Source: an uncultured Eubacteriales bacterium (lineage in GTDB: Bacteria > Bacillota > Clostridia > Oscillospirales > Acutalibacteraceae). Taken from it: a DNA stretch of 64,000 bases. The notes beneath the pieces were generated by a model. That model searched no databases. It worked only from the letters and a program-made list of their open reading frames with translations, and was not told the DNA's origin. Below, one piece after another: positions 54,259 to 64,000 of this stretch (the stretch's first letter is position 1; the number at the start of each line of letters is the position of its first letter). The stretch lies in assembly GCA_949422855.1 (NCBI GenBank), contig CASPLG010000006.1, forward strand, positions 1 through 64,000. Direction: 5' to 3'. The position numbers were made by a program, and so were the translations under genes.

Positions 54259-56072
54259 ATACTGCACACAAAAAATCAAGTTCAGCCGCTCTGAAAAACA
54301 AACCTAAAAATATTACATCAACCCTTAGGAAATTATTCCATTTTACAGCACCGTACAGGAAAAGTATGATAGCTGTAGTAATATTTGCGGTAATATCTAC
54401 TGTGTTCAATAGTCTGGGTCCCTATGTATTGGGATTAGCAACCGACACAATAACATCCATAGTCACCAAAAACGCACCAATAGAACAGGTTATACCGGAT
54501 TTCATGAGGATATTGGTAATATTGTCTGCTATATATGTGATGTTTTCGGTATTTAGTTATTTGAGCCAATATATTATGTCTTGGGTATCAGAAAAAACTA
54601 TGTTCGACCTCAGAAATGCAGTGGATTCAAAACTTAAGAGGCTTCCTCTGAATTATTTCGATACGCACTCCTATGGGGATATTTTAAGCCGCGTCACCAA
54701 TGACATAGATACTGTCGCCTCTACGTTCCAACAAAGTATAGTACAGATACTCAGTGCAATAACAACGGTAGTAATTATATTCATTATGATGATTGTTATA
54801 AATCCTATGCTTACCATGATTGCTATGTCTGTAGTCGTGCTGTGTATAGTAATTTCAGCTCTTATCATGAGAAATTCTCAGAAGTTCTTTAACAGTCAGC
54901 AAGATTCAATCGGTAAAGTTAACGGTTATGTGGAGGAAATGTATAATGGTCATGAAGTTATATTAGCCTTTGGTCAGGAAGATAATACAATCAGAAATTT
55001 TAAAGTCATAAATAATAATCTCTATCAAAACGCATGGAAGGCACAGTTTATATCGGGCGTGATTATGCCTATATCCCAAGCCATAACTAATTTCGGGTAC
55101 GTCGGGATAGCAGTTCTCAGCGGATTTTTATGCATAAATGGTGAGCTTTCCATTGGTATGATACAGTCGTTTATACAGTATCTGAGAAAACTGTCTCAGC
55201 CTATTACCCAGGTCGCACAAATGTCTAATACCTTTCAGGCTACCCTCGCCGCCGCCGAAAGAATATTTGAATTCCTCGAAGCCCAGGAGGAACCTAAAGA
55301 AACTGCAAATCCTAAATTCCCGGAGAAAGTCGAAGGCTGTATACAGTTTGACCACGTAAAATTCGGCTACACTAAAGATAAAATCTTGATTCACGACTTT
55401 AATTTGACAATCTCACCCGGACAAAAAGCTGCTGTTGTCGGTCCAACCGGTGCCGGAAAAACCACTCTTGTAAATCTTATACTTAGATTTTACGATGTTT
55501 TGGCAGGTCACATATATATCGATGGGGTCGATATAAAGGATATGAAAAGAGATAAACTCCGCTCCATGATAGGTATAGTCTTGCAGGATACCTGGCTCTT
55601 TTGCGGTACTGTTATGGAAAATATCCGTTATGGCCGTCTCAGTGCAACGGATGAAGAAGTAATAAACGCTGCCAAAGCCGCCCATGCCGACAGCTTTATA
55701 AAAACTTTCCCGCATGGTTATAATATGATTCTGCACGAAGGAGCTGCAAATATCGCTCAAGGAGAACGTCAGCTTATCACCATCGCCCGTGCAATACTAT
55801 CTGAACCTAAAATACTAATCCTTGATGAGGCAACAAGCTCAGTCGATACAAGAACCGAAGAGGCCATACAAAGAGCTATGAATACACTAACCCAAAAATG
55901 CACCAGTTTTATAATTGCACACAGACTCTCCACAATAAAAGACGCCGATATAATTATATACATGGAAAACGGCGACATTAAAGAAACCGGTTCACACGAT
56001 CAGCTAATCAAAAAAGGCGGACGTTATTGTGCTCTTTATGAGAGTCAGTTTAAGCAGAATAACTCTGTGTAA
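54255..56072 (+). CDS. Heterodimeric ABC exporter, catalytic subunit
   Basis: A 605-residue partner exporter half. A 30-residue basic N-terminal extension precedes the membrane domain. Walker A GPTGAGKTTLVNL and Walker B ILILDEATSSVD with catalytic Glu are intact, while the signature is AQGERQ rather than SGGQ, the expected arrangement for an asymmetric heterodimer. Substrate could be drugs, lipids or peptides; not determinable. Confidence 0.92.
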   Translation: MNTAHKKSSSAALKNKPKNITSTLRKLFHFTAPYRKSMIAVVIFAVISTVFNSLGPYVLGLATDTITSIVTKNAPIEQVIPDFMRILVILSAIYVMFSVFSYLSQYIMSWVSEKTMFDLRNAVDSKLKRLPLNYFDTHSYGDILSRVTNDIDTVASTFQQSIVQILSAITTVVIIFIMMIVINPMLTMIAMSVVVLCIVISALIMRNSQKFFNSQQDSIGKVNGYVEEMYNGHEVILAFGQEDNTIRNFKVINNNLYQNAWKAQFISGVIMPISQAITNFGYVGIAVLSGFLCINGELSIGMIQSFIQYLRKLSQPITQVAQMSNTFQATLAAAERIFEFLEAQEEPKETANPKFPEKVEGCIQFDHVKFGYTKDKILIHDFNLTISPGQKAAVVGPTGAGKTTLVNLILRFYDVLAGHIYIDGVDIKDMKRDKLRSMIGIVLQDTWLFCGTVMENIRYGRLSATDEEVINAAKAAHADSFIKTFPHGYNMILHEGAANIAQGERQLITIARAILSEPKILILDEATSSVDTRTEEAIQRAMNTLTQKCTSFIIAHRLSTIKDADIIIYMENGDIKETGSHDQLIKKGGRYCALYESQFKQNNSV

Positions 56073-56100
56073 CCTCAAATTTACCTTTTAAATTAGCATC

Positions 56101-56134
56101 AAAAAATGGGGCTCCTTATCAGAGCCTCATTTTA
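56101..56134. terminator. Bidirectional terminator between ABC exporter and unknown gene
   Basis: ATGGGGCTC (56106-56114) pairs with GAGCCTCAT (56122-56130) with one mismatch; T-runs follow on both strands. Confidence 0.75.
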
Positions 56135-56147
56135 AGCTTAAAATTTT

Positions 56148-57212
56148 TTATTTGGCCTGCTTTCTTGCATCTTCCACCAGTTTATCCAGCTCTCCCAGCT
56201 TATCTAGCACCTTTTGTGCCTCGCTCGCCTCGCTTTTAAGCTGATCCACATAAAGCGGCGCCGCATTTTTTCCGGGGTTTTGGGCTTTCTCTATTTTATC
56301 ATTACATTTTCCGCGAATATCTTGAAAAGCACCAAATTCACCAGCATATTTTACATACGCTTCTCCCAAACCACTAAAACAATCTTTGATAAAATAAGGA
56401 TCGCGCTCCTCAAACTGACTGTAAACCTCAAAATCCTCTTCTCCCAGTAGCAATATGTCCAAAATCGAGCCCGCCAACTTATGCGCTTTAAATGCTCTCT
56501 CGGCAAATTCTTCCAGAGCACCACGCGCCACAGACTTAAAGCGCCACACAGGGTATCCACTAAACGTCTTCTCTATTATATCAGCACGCATCACTATCTC
56601 CTTTGCCCTTTCCAGCGTAAGCTCCACATGAGTCTTGTGAGACTTATCATACCTAATTATCCCATCATCCCCTATATACAGCGAAGGAATTACAGTTCCA
56701 TTTGTGCCTTCAACCTCATTTATCTTCTTTTGAAGATCATCTTTGGTTATATTTAAAAGTGCAAGCTCATTCTCCCTAACTTCCCTTAACTCTTCAAAGG
56801 CGTCCTTAATATTAAGTCCACTTTGACCTGCTCGTATATCCACGTTATCAATTACATAAGAGCCATCTTGACTTTGAACCTTTGAGTAATGGAAATTACA
56901 ATTTTTTAGCTCAATCATTTCGAACTCTTCTTTAAAAGCACCTTCAACCGTATCAGAGAAGCTCCCACCCTCAATTTTATTCATAAATCTTAAAAATTCA
57001 AAAAGCTTTGCCCCCACACCACGGAAATCTGCTCCATTTGGCACAGCCTGCGGTGGCCCCGGACTGCCGGAATCTACCACTACGCCGGTAGTCGGAGAAT
57101 TTGCCAAAATTTTCCTCAATTTGTTCCACTTAACCCCAAACACTACCGCCAATGTACCCATGACCAGCGATGTCGCCCCTGCACCTATAGAAAATATTTT
57201 AAGCGGTTCCAT
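56148..57212 (-). CDS. Membrane-anchored protein of unknown function; candidate effector
   Basis: A 354-residue protein I do not recognise. A hydrophobic segment (about 7-29; IFSIGAGATSLVMGTLAVVF) with little before it could anchor it or serve as a signal. A Pro/Gly linker (45-65) leads to a charged alpha/beta body (70-290) and a C-terminal coiled coil. ATG at 57212 follows GAAGG at good spacing; the frame continues to a TTG at 57233. Strong own promoter and terminator. It lies alone between two transporter units. No catalytic motif is obvious. Confidence 0.65.
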   Translation of the reverse strand: MEPLKIFSIGAGATSLVMGTLAVVFGVKWNKLRKILANSPTTGVVVDSGSPGPPQAVPNGADFRGVGAKLFEFLRFMNKIEGGSFSDTVEGAFKEEFEMIELKNCNFHYSKVQSQDGSYVIDNVDIRAGQSGLNIKDAFEELREVRENELALLNITKDDLQKKINEVEGTNGTVIPSLYIGDDGIIRYDKSHKTHVELTLERAKEIVMRADIIEKTFSGYPVWRFKSVARGALEEFAERAFKAHKLAGSILDILLLGEEDFEVYSQFEERDPYFIKDCFSGLGEAYVKYAGEFGAFQDIRGKCNDKIEKAQNPGKNAAPLYVDQLKSEASEAQKVLDKLGELDKLVEDARKQAK

Positions 57213-57254
57213 CCAATTTGCCTTCCCTTCCAAAAAATATCTTGTAATATTCGT

Positions 57255-57283
57255 ATTATAACATTAAAATTATATTTATGCAA
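57255..57283 (-). promoter_or_regulatory. Sigma-A promoter of the 354-residue unknown protein
   Basis: On the minus strand TTGCAT (57278-57283) and TATAAT (57255-57260) have a 17-base spacer. Confidence 0.7.
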
Positions 57284-57392
57284 CCCTAATATTTCAATTT
57301 AAGACACGAATTCACAGCATGTTTATAGATAAAAAAAGAGGCCTCTGCCCCTTTGATACTTTTGATTCACGTCTGCCAATACAAAATGGGAA

Positions 57393-58598
57393 TTAGTTAC
57401 GGAAAACAACGCTCTCCTTTTTGAACATATACGATGTAAGAGAAAACGCAGCCGCAACGTACAGCAACAGCCATCCTACAACGATCCCAATGTGCAAAGG
57501 ATTTAATGAGCCGGCAAAAATTTCTTTTATTACACAAACAATATTTACAATCGGAATGCACAGATACTCAATGTTAATGGAACCAACGTCGAGAGTATAA
57601 GTAAAATACGTTGGTATTAGAGATATAACCGAAACCGGCATGAGATATGTCTGCGCCTCTTTAGATGACTTCGAATATACTCCTATAGTCAAATTTACAG
57701 CGGCAAAAAACATGGATGTAAACAAGGTAATTATAAGAAGCGCCAGAAATTCAAAAAACGTAAGTGAAAAAGATGACGTTCCCGATGAGACTATCAAATA
57801 AACCGAAAGCCCCAGCACTGTGCACAGCCCGCTCATTGCACCCATGGCCGTTGTCGCCAAAAGCTTCCCGACAATAATCGAAGTTCTGTCAGCTCCGGTA
57901 GATAAAAGTGCTTCCAATGTACCACGTTCTTTTTCTCCTGCACTAAGATCACTGGCCGTACTGGAGGAACCTACACAGCAATACAAAATAAGCATCATCG
58001 GAACAAGCATGTTAAAATACATCGAGCTCATATCGATATTCGCAGCTCCATCATCATCTGTATATGGGTACTCCTTCATGACGGCACCATTAATATCAGC
58101 ATTCGAGATCATATTCCTTAGCTCTTCCGCACTTGAGACATGCTTCTTTAACGACTGCGCCAAAATAAAATACAAGTCCCTGTAATAAGCAATTTTTCTC
58201 GTTGACATCATGGACCCTATCGACGAAGTATTAAACTGAATGTCCAAATCTTGAGTATAGTCTTTGTCTTTAACAATGTCATCGTCTATATTTTCCGAAA
58301 CCTTTATATACGCAGATATAATCCCTGATTCCATCGCCGCTTTTGTGTTGTCAACATCCACTACTTTTATGTCGTCGTGAGCAGTGCAGAACCTATAAAA
58401 TGAGTTATCCTTACTGCTAACCGCTATGCGTATTTCATCATCAGCTCTGCGTTGAGAGGAGTTCATTGAGTAATCAATAATAAAGAGCATAACCGGCAAA
58501 AGAGTAAGCGGTATAAGAAGTCCCATTATGAACGTTTTCTTATCACGCAACAAATCTTTCATTTCCTTAAAAAATACAACCATTGCTGTCTTAAACAT
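57393..58598 (-). CDS. natB: ABC-2 type permease, NatB-like
   Basis: A 401-residue permease: one N-terminal helix, a large external loop (about 45-180), then five or six helices, with the DLSAGEKERGTLEALLSTGADR segment characteristic of NatB. With NatA it would export Na+ or another small substrate. ATG at 58598 follows GAAGGTG and overlaps the natA stop by eight bases. Confidence 0.9.
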   Translation of the reverse strand: MFKTAMVVFFKEMKDLLRDKKTFIMGLLIPLTLLPVMLFIIDYSMNSSQRRADDEIRIAVSSKDNSFYRFCTAHDDIKVVDVDNTKAAMESGIISAYIKVSENIDDDIVKDKDYTQDLDIQFNTSSIGSMMSTRKIAYYRDLYFILAQSLKKHVSSAEELRNMISNADINGAVMKEYPYTDDDGAANIDMSSMYFNMLVPMMLILYCCVGSSSTASDLSAGEKERGTLEALLSTGADRTSIIVGKLLATTAMGAMSGLCTVLGLSVYLIVSSGTSSFSLTFFEFLALLIITLFTSMFFAAVNLTIGVYSKSSKEAQTYLMPVSVISLIPTYFTYTLDVGSINIEYLCIPIVNIVCVIKEIFAGSLNPLHIGIVVGWLLLYVAAAFSLTSYMFKKESVVFRN

Positions 58599-59325
58599 TT
58601 TCTTCACCTTCACTTACCAGATTAAATAAAATATCGTTAATTTCACGGTCACTGTACTTTTCTCTGTATTCGTGTACGTCAAAAACCTTAATGATCTGAC
58701 CTTTGTGTATGACAACCATTCTATCTGAATAATTCTTTATGTTTTCTATAGAATGACTCGAAAAGATAATACTTTTGTTGTTTGCCTTGGACATCTCAAT
58801 AAAATCAAATATAATCTTTGACGCTTTAAAATCAAGTCCCGCATCAGGTTCATCCAAAAGAATGGCACTCGGATCATGCACGATAGCCCGTGCAATCGCA
58901 ATCTTTTGTTTCATGCCCCGTGAGAAAGTTCCTACTCTTCTATCTATATAGTCGTTAAAGTCGAATATATCAGCAAGTTCGGAAATTCGCTTTGACGCAT
59001 CTTTGGATGACATACCGTTAAGACTTGCAAAATATGCCAAATTTTCCCTTGCCGTGAGCCTCTCATAAAGCCCCACTTCACTTCCAAAAAGTATCCCTAT
59101 GCTCTTCCTCACCTCTTCAGGCTCGGACAGTAAATCATGACCGCTTATCTGTGCATCACCCGAAGTCGGAGTAAGCATAGTACTTATAATCCTCATAAGA
59201 GTGGATTTCCCTGCACCATTTTCACCAAGCAGTCCCACAATTTCACCGTCATTGACGTCAAAAGTCACATTCTTAAGCGCTTCACATTTTTTAAAAACCT
59301 TGGATATACCGTTTATCTTAATCAT
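58591..59325 (-). CDS. natA: ABC transporter ATP-binding protein, NatA-like
   Basis: A 244-residue ATPase: Walker A GLLGENGAGKSTLMR, signature FSRGMKQK, Walker B AILLDEPDAGLD, and the switch His in SSHSIENI. It begins MIKINGISKVF after AAGGAG; the frame extends to 59415 without a ribosome-binding site. First gene of the natAB pair with a good promoter. Confidence 0.93.
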   Translation of the reverse strand: MIKINGISKVFKKCEALKNVTFDVNDGEIVGLLGENGAGKSTLMRIISTMLTPTSGDAQISGHDLLSEPEEVRKSIGILFGSEVGLYERLTARENLAYFASLNGMSSKDASKRISELADIFDFNDYIDRRVGTFSRGMKQKIAIARAIVHDPSAILLDEPDAGLDFKASKIIFDFIEMSKANNKSIIFSSHSIENIKNYSDRMVVIHKGQIIKVFDVHEYREKYSDREINDILFNLVSEGEENV

Positions 59326-59374
59326 ACTTAATATTCTCCTTGTAAAGCTATTTATAAAGTAAAATACACCTAAC

Positions 59375-59403
59375 ATTCTATACCTTAACCTCACGACTGT
59401 CAA
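59375..59403 (-). promoter_or_regulatory. Sigma-A promoter of natAB
   Basis: On the minus strand TTGACA (59398-59403) and TAGAAT (59375-59380) have a 17-base spacer. Confidence 0.8.
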
Positions 59404-59568
59404 CAATGATTTCAAATGTAATATATAAAATTTACAATATAACCCTTGATATTGTGATTAAGATTGTTTATGATTAATAGGGAATGTGAAATATACCCTT
59501 GGTAAAACAGACTTGGATTGTAAAAATTAGAAGTTGTTCAAGAAAAAGTATGTTTTTTAGTTATTGTG

Positions 59569-59577
59569 TGGTATAAT
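59569..59577 (+). promoter_or_regulatory. Extended -10 promoter of secA
   Basis: TGGTATAAT fits the extended -10 pattern TGnTATAAT. The -35 region is poor, as is common with this type. The leader is about 40 bases. Confidence 0.65.
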
Positions 59578-59624
59578 GAAAAGCAGAAAATAATTAAATA
59601 CTTGACTTAAGAGGTGGAATGTTT

Positions 59625-62384
59625 ATGAACTTTTTGAAATTTTTGTTTGGGAACTACAGTAAACGTGAACTCAAAAGAATCAGACCTATATGTAACGCTG
59701 TTCTTGCGCTCGAAAATAAGTATCTGAATATGTCTGATGATGAATTGGTCGCACAGACAAATGTATTGAAAGAACGTTTAAAAAACGGCGAGACTACAGA
59801 TGACATATTACCTGACGCTTTTGCCGTATGCAGAGAAGCATCAGACAGAGTCCTTGGAATGAGACATTTTCCCGTACAAATCTTAGGGGGAATTGTACTT
59901 CATCAGGGAAGAATAAGCGAAATGAGAACCGGTGAAGGTAAAACTTTGGTTGCAACCCTTCCTGCATACCTCAATGGTTTGACGGGGCTCGGAGTGCATG
60001 TTGTTACGGTAAATGACTACCTTGCGAAACGTGACTCGGAGTGGATGGGTAAATTGTATCGTTTTTTGGGCTTATCGGTCGGGCTTATCTCTCATGATAT
60101 GGATAAAGCTCAGCGTGCCGAAGCCTACAGATGCGATATTACGTATGCCACGAACAATGAGCTTGGATTTGACTATCTGAGAGATAACATGGTTGTCTAT
60201 AAATCAGCAAAAGTCCAAAGAGGTCACTTTTTTGCAATAGTCGATGAGGTCGATTCCATCCTCATAGATGAAGCACGTACCCCACTGATTATCTCCGGTG
60301 AAGGAAATAAGTCTACAGAGCTTTATACTGTAGCCGACAATTTTGCTAAAACCCTTAAAGCTGTAAAAGTTGCCGAAATAAATGCAAAAGAAGATAATGA
60401 TGAATTATTTAAGGATTCGGATTACGTTGTGGATGAAAAAGCCAAAACTGCAACTTTAACTCCGTCCGGAGTGGAGAAGGCTGAGCACTATTTCAACATA
60501 GAAAACCTCACCGACCCTGAAAATACTAACATCCAACACCACATCAATCAGGCGATAAAAGCAAATGGGGTTATGCAAAGAGATATAGACTATGTTGTCA
60601 GAGAAGGCGAAGTCGTAATAGTTGATGAGTTCACCGGCAGACTCATGTACGGCAGACGCTATAATGAAGGTCTGCACCAGGCTATAGAAGCAAAAGAGGG
60701 AGTTAAAATAGAAAGAGAGTCAAAAACCCTTGCATCTATAACTTTCCAGAATTATTTCCGTCTGTATAGCAAGCTCTCCGGTATGACCGGAACTGCAATG
60801 ACTGAAGAAGCTGAGTTTAGAGAAATATATAAGCTGGATGTCATCGAAATACCCTCAAATAAGCCGCTGCTTAGAGAGGATTGCCCGGATGTTGTTTACA
60901 GTACGGAAGCCGGAAAATACAGAGCCATAATTAACGAAATCATACAGAGCCATGCTAAAGGTCAGCCAATCCTCGTTGGAACCATATCTATCGAGAAATC
61001 TGAGATGCTCAGCGATATGCTTAGAGAAAAAGGTATTGAACATGAGGTGCTTAATGCAAAGTATCATGAGAAAGAAGCAGAAATAGTCGCGCAGGCAGGA
61101 CAAAAAGGTGCTATAACCATCGCTACAAATATGGCCGGGCGCGGAACAGATATAATGCTCGGGGGTAATGCTGAGTACATGGCAAAAACAGAGCTCAGAA
61201 GATTAGGATTCAGCGACGAAGCCATTAATGAGTCAAACAGCTATTCTGAAACCGATAACGAGGAGATTATTGAGGCCAGACGTAAATATATGGAGCTTAA
61301 TAACAAATATAAAGAGTCTATAAAGGAATCGGCCGAAGAGGTGAAAAAAGCCGGAGGACTTTATATTATCGGTACAGAGCGCCACGAATCAAGACGTATA
61401 GACAATCAGTTGAGGGGTCGCAGCGGACGTCAGGGTGACCCGGGTAAAAGTAGGTTCTTCCTTTCCCTTGAAGACGATTTGATGAGGTTGTTCGGCGGCG
61501 AAAGAATGAAAAAACTTATGGAAAGGCTGAATGTAGACGAAGATACTCCTCTGGAGGCCAAAATGCTAACCAGATCCATTGAATCAGCTCAGAGAAAAAT
61601 AGAGGGTCGGAATTTTGCTATACGTAAAAATGTCCTGCAGTATGATGATGTCCTTAGCAGACAGCGTGAAATTATATACTCTCAGAGAGATAAGGTTCTT
61701 AACGGAGAAGATATACAAGAGCAGATTAGAAATATGATGTCTGAATCTGTAAAAAAGGTGACACAAAGGTATGTTTCCAATGATACCCCTAAAGAACAGT
61801 GGAATCTCGAGGGGCTGACGGACTATTACAGAGGCTGGCTTTTGGAAGGGGATGAACTGAAATTTGATCTGGATGAAATCGATACAATAACCGCAGAACA
61901 AGTTGCAGATATTATAATTGACAAGTGTATTTCAGAATACCAGGAAATTGAAAAAATGCTGGGTGCAAAATCGATGCGTAATATGGAAAGAATGGTTCTG
62001 CTCAGAAATGTAGACGAGCAATGGATGGATCATATCGATGCGATGGATGAACTTAAGCGCGGAATAAATTTGCGTGCCTATGGACAAAGAGATCCAATTG
62101 TTGATTATCGTGTGGAAGGGTTCGATATGTTCGATAACATGATTGACGTCATAAAAGAAAATACAATAAAGGGTCTTATAGGGTTCAGAACCGAATTTAT
62201 GAATACTTTAAAAGCTGCTAGAGAGCATCCTTTGGGTTTTGATGATGACAAAGATAATCCAAATGGCAGCAAAAAAGACGATCTTCAGGATATTAAAGAA
62301 AGAGGACTGAGCGAGGATGAACTCGCAAAGCTCGGCGGCGTTTCTGACGAAAAAACTCAGGGTAATCCAATAATCGGTGGCTAA
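59625..62384 (+). CDS. secA: Protein translocase ATPase SecA
   Basis: A 919-residue motor that drives proteins through SecYEG. Motor motifs are intact: [49 protein letters not shown] and [11 protein letters not shown]. It ends in a Lys/Asp-rich tail without the usual zinc-binding CxCx(n)C-C/H motif. ATG at 59625 is preferred over 59619 because GAGGTGG is seven bases upstream. Monocistronic. Confidence 0.97.
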   Translation: MNFLKFLFGNYSKRELKRIRPICNAVLALENKYLNMSDDELVAQTNVLKERLKNGETTDDILPDAFAVCREASDRVLGMRHFPVQILGGIVLHQGRISEMRTGEGKTLVATLPAYLNGLTGLGVHVVTVNDYLAKRDSEWMGKLYRFLGLSVGLISHDMDKAQRAEAYRCDITYATNNELGFDYLRDNMVVYKSAKVQRGHFFAIVDEVDSILIDEARTPLIISGEGNKSTELYTVADNFAKTLKAVKVAEINAKEDNDELFKDSDYVVDEKAKTATLTPSGVEKAEHYFNIENLTDPENTNIQHHINQAIKANGVMQRDIDYVVREGEVVIVDEFTGRLMYGRRYNEGLHQAIEAKEGVKIERESKTLASITFQNYFRLYSKLSGMTGTAMTEEAEFREIYKLDVIEIPSNKPLLREDCPDVVYSTEAGKYRAIINEIIQSHAKGQPILVGTISIEKSEMLSDMLREKGIEHEVLNAKYHEKEAEIVAQAGQKGAITIATNMAGRGTDIMLGGNAEYMAKTELRRLGFSDEAINESNSYSETDNEEIIEARRKYMELNNKYKESIKESAEEVKKAGGLYIIGTERHESRRIDNQLRGRSGRQGDPGKSRFFLSLEDDLMRLFGGERMKKLMERLNVDEDTPLEAKMLTRSIESAQRKIEGRNFAIRKNVLQYDDVLSRQREIIYSQRDKVLNGEDIQEQIRNMMSESVKKVTQRYVSNDTPKEQWNLEGLTDYYRGWLLEGDELKFDLDEIDTITAEQVADIIIDKCISEYQEIEKMLGAKSMRNMERMVLLRNVDEQWMDHIDAMDELKRGINLRAYGQRDPIVDYRVEGFDMFDNMIDVIKENTIKGLIGFRTEFMNTLKAAREHPLGFDDDKDNPNGSKKDDLQDIKERGLSEDELAKLGGVSDEKTQGNPIIGG

Positions 62385-62403
62385 TGTATTTTCTAAATAG
62401 CAA

Positions 62404-62432
62404 TTGACTAAAAATTCGATACGATATATAAT
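62404..62432 (+). promoter_or_regulatory. Sigma-A promoter of the DUF1292 gene
   Basis: TTGACT (62404-62409) and TATAAT (62427-62432) have a 17-base spacer. Confidence 0.8.
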
Positions 62433-62465
62433 GCTATATTATAGGTTTAAGAAAAGGGGCTGTTT

Positions 62466-62768
62466 TTGTTGAGCGACGAAATTAGAGAGGATTTTATTAC
62501 TCTTGTCGATGAAGACGGAAATGAAATGGAATTTGAAATTTTGGAGAAGGTTGAAAACGAAAAAGGTAAGTTTTACGCCCTTGTACCGAATTTCGAGCTG
62601 GATGATATGGAAGATGACAGCGAAGATACGTATTTTATATTTAAAGCTACTAAATCTGACAATGAAAGTGATGAGCACCTCGAAGAAGTCGAAGATGATG
62701 AGCTTTTAGATGAACTAGCAGAAATCTTTGAAGAGCGATTTAACGATAAATTTGAACCCGAGGATTAA
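62466..62768 (+). CDS. DUF1292 family acidic protein
   Basis: A 100-residue, very acidic protein. The FITLVDEDGNEMEFEILEKVE opening and the FYALVPN segment are the DUF1292 pattern (YrzB-like); the second half is an extra Asp/Glu-rich tail. Function of the family is unknown. TTG start with AAGGGG upstream. Confidence 0.85.
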   Translation: MLSDEIREDFITLVDEDGNEMEFEILEKVENEKGKFYALVPNFELDDMEDDSEDTYFIFKATKSDNESDEHLEEVEDDELLDELAEIFEERFNDKFEPED

Positions 62769-62786
62769 AACTCAATAGAGTTTCTT

Positions 62787-62985
62787 AAAAATCCTGCTTT
62801 ATTCGCGGACTGTACTCATTTAACCCTACACTTTTATTAAGGGAGCTTGGTTCCTGTAGCGGATTGTAGACCTCCCGATTTTCATTAGTCGGAAGAAGGG
62901 AACGTGAGGCTATGGGCAGAGCACCCACCTGCTAACGTAGCAGGTTATTTAGAGTACAATACGGTAAGGCGGGATTTTTATTTTT
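62787..62985 (+). ncRNA. ssrS: 6S RNA
   Basis: About 195 bases whose ends pair (AAAAATCCTGC with GCGGGATTTTT). Internal segments pair as a long rod: AACCCTACAC with GTGAGGCTATGGG-type sequence, AAGGGAGCTTGGTTCC with GGGAACGTGAGG, and an internal hairpin ACCTGCTAACGTAGCAGGT. Segments such as TTTAACCCTACAC, AAGGGAGCTT and TAGACCTCCC resemble Clostridia 6S RNA as I remember it. 6S RNA mimics an open promoter and holds RNA polymerase-sigma A in stationary phase. Ends are approximate. Confidence 0.72.
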
Positions 62986-62993
62986 AAAACTAT

Positions 62994-63025
62994 AAAACTC
63001 ATTTTGAAATAACAAGTGAGTTTTT
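62994..63025 (+). terminator. Terminator downstream of 6S RNA
   Basis: AAAACTCA (62994-63001) pairs with TGAGTTTT (63017-63024), ending in a T-run. Confidence 0.6.
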
Positions 63026-63099
63026 AACTGATAATATAGTGAATACGTTAGAAAAAGTGAGATAATATGTGTGTAAATTAAATTTACCCCTAAAATATC

Positions 63100-63128
63100 T
63101 TGACATTTAAAGGTAGGTATGCTATAGT
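63100..63128 (+). promoter_or_regulatory. Sigma-A promoter of rplM-rpsI
   Basis: TTGACA (63100-63105) and TATAGT (63123-63128) have a 17-base spacer. Confidence 0.85.
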
Positions 63129-63168
63129 TTAGTAGTTAATTTTGATTTTATATTGGGAGGAAGAATAA

Positions 63169-63615
63169 ATGCGCACTTATATGCAAAAACCGCATGAAGT
63201 AGAACGCAAATGGTATATAATAGATGCTGCCGGAAAACCCCTCGGTCGCACTGCTGTACAAGTTGCTGACTTGCTTCGCGGTAAATGTAAACCAACCTTT
63301 ACCCCGCATGTCGATTGCGGAGACAATGTGATTGTTATTAACTGTTCTAAGGCTGTCCTTACGGGAAAGAAGCTGCAGAACAAACGCCGCTATCGTCACA
63401 CAGGATATATTGGTCATCTCAAAGTCATAGAATATAAACATTTAATGACTCAAAAACCCGAAAAAGCAATGGAATTCGCTGTAAAGGGAATGATTCCTGA
63501 TACAACTCTGGGAAGAAAACAACTGCTTAGAATGCATCTTTATTCCGGAGATACTCATAATAATCAAGCTCAAAATCCTCAGTTATGGGAAGCAAACAAG
63601 GAGGTAGCTGAATAA
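63169..63615 (+). CDS. rplM: 50S ribosomal protein L13
   Basis: A 148-residue ribosomal protein with the family segments [34 protein letters not shown]-type [10 protein letters not shown] and [16 protein letters not shown] precedes the ATG. It overlaps the rpsI start by one base (TAATG). Confidence 0.98.
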   Translation: MRTYMQKPHEVERKWYIIDAAGKPLGRTAVQVADLLRGKCKPTFTPHVDCGDNVIVINCSKAVLTGKKLQNKRRYRHTGYIGHLKVIEYKHLMTQKPEKAMEFAVKGMIPDTTLGRKQLLRMHLYSGDTHNNQAQNPQLWEANKEVAE

Positions 63616-64000
63616 TGTATAATAAAACACCTCATTTTTATGGTACCGGCAGAAGAAAAAGTTCAGTCGCAAGGGTCAGTTTGTATGAAGGTTCCGGAAA
63701 GATAATCATAAATGATAGAAATATCGATGAATATTTTGGTCTCGAAACTCTGAAGCTTATCGTAAATCAGCCTCTTGTCACTACTGAGACAATCGGTAAA
63801 TTCGATGTGATTTGCAGAGTCAATGGCGGAGGAGTTGCAGGACAGGCCGGAGCTATAAGGCATGGTATTTCCAGAGCTTTATTGCAGTACGATTCCGATG
63901 CTTTTAGGTCAAAACTTAAAAAAGCAGGGTTTTTAACTCGTGACCCGAGAATGAAAGAACGTAAAAAATACGGACTTAAGGCAGCTAGAAGGGCTCCCCA
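63615..64000 (+). CDS. rpsI: 30S ribosomal protein S9 (3' end outside the window)
   Basis: Starts at ATG 63615, sharing one base with the rplM stop, and stays open to the window edge (128 codons, nearly the full length of about 130). Family motifs [43 protein letters not shown] and the end [14 protein letters not shown] are present. Confidence 0.97.
   Translation, partial: MYNKTPHFYGTGRRKSSVARVSLYEGSGKIIINDRNIDEYFGLETLKLIVNQPLVTTETIGKFDVICRVNGGGVAGQAGAIRHGISRALLQYDSDAFRSKLKKAGFLTRDPRMKERKKYGLKAARRAP

Noticed and set aside
62991..63006. A 16-base match (TATAAAACTCATTTTG) to repeat copy 1 at 12-27
   Set aside because: The match does not extend on either side and is part of a terminator hairpin. 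Chance in AT-rich DNA is likely.

Overview
The window looks like chromosome from a low-GC, Gram-positive bacterium of the Clostridia type, probably a host-associated or intracellular lineage with a reducing genome. The Clostridia signs are the gene orders nusA-ylxR-ylxQ-infB-rbfA-nrnA-truB-ribF and rplM-rpsI, sporulation-type genes (yunB, a SpoIIQ-like M23 protein), a V-type ATPase operon, near-consensus sigma-A promoters with 17-base spacers, and frequent TTG starts. The host-association signs are an ADP/ATP-carrier (Tlc/NTT) gene of the Rickettsia/Chlamydia type, an arginine-type ADP-ribosyltransferase lipoprotein, several unknown proteins with effector-like features, a RibF reduced to its FAD-synthetase half, and missing usual neighbours (rimP beside nusA, coaD beside rsmD, a MazE-like antitoxin beside mazF). 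From memory, Oscillospirales endosymbionts of termite-gut protists would fit, but the window alone cannot fix the taxon.

Layout. 1-2.8 kb: a P-type Ca2+-ATPase. 2.9-10.6 kb (minus strand): an NHLM-type export locus (HlyD-like adaptor, C39 peptidase-ABC exporter, second ABC protein), followed by two divergent paralogues of an unknown family, a decayed reading frame between them, and a proline-rich protein with a WH2-like motif and acidic tail. 10.9-19.7 kb (minus): a nine-gene V-type ATPase operon, H-C-I-K-F-E-A-B-D. 19.8-24.6 kb (minus): M18 aminopeptidase, lytic transglycosylase, coaE, tsaC, prfA. 24.8-27.0 kb: RNA-rich stretch with tRNA-Arg, RNase P RNA, tRNA-Tyr and tRNA-Thr, plus two small protein genes and several repeats. 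27.0-30.8 kb: GH25 lysozyme, tlc, rpmB, mazF. 30.9-37.8 kb (minus): the nusA-infB-truB-ribF translation operon. 38-45.5 kb (minus): a 673-residue unknown protein, rsmD, small conserved genes, cyclophilin, ligA, yunB. 45.7-50.9 kb: SpoIIQ-like protein, then murF, murE and two TrkA-like proteins. 51-57.2 kb: tRNA-Gly, the ADP-ribosyltransferase, a heterodimeric ABC exporter and another unknown protein. 57.4-64 kb: natAB, secA, a DUF1292 gene, 6S RNA, rplM and the start of rpsI.

How the parts may work together (inference). The carrier could import host ATP, and the V-ATPase could use ATP to energise the membrane or run in synthesis mode. The cell wall is maintained (MurE/F, transglycosylase, GH25, M23). 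The NHLM-type exporter has no recognisable microcin precursor or tailoring enzyme; the genes beside it encode larger unknown proteins. Together with the ADP-ribosyltransferase and the 673- and 354-residue proteins, each with its own good promoter, this suggests a dispersed set of secreted or surface host-interaction proteins. The most novel parts are the paralogue family, the WASP-like proline-rich protein, and their link to the exporter.
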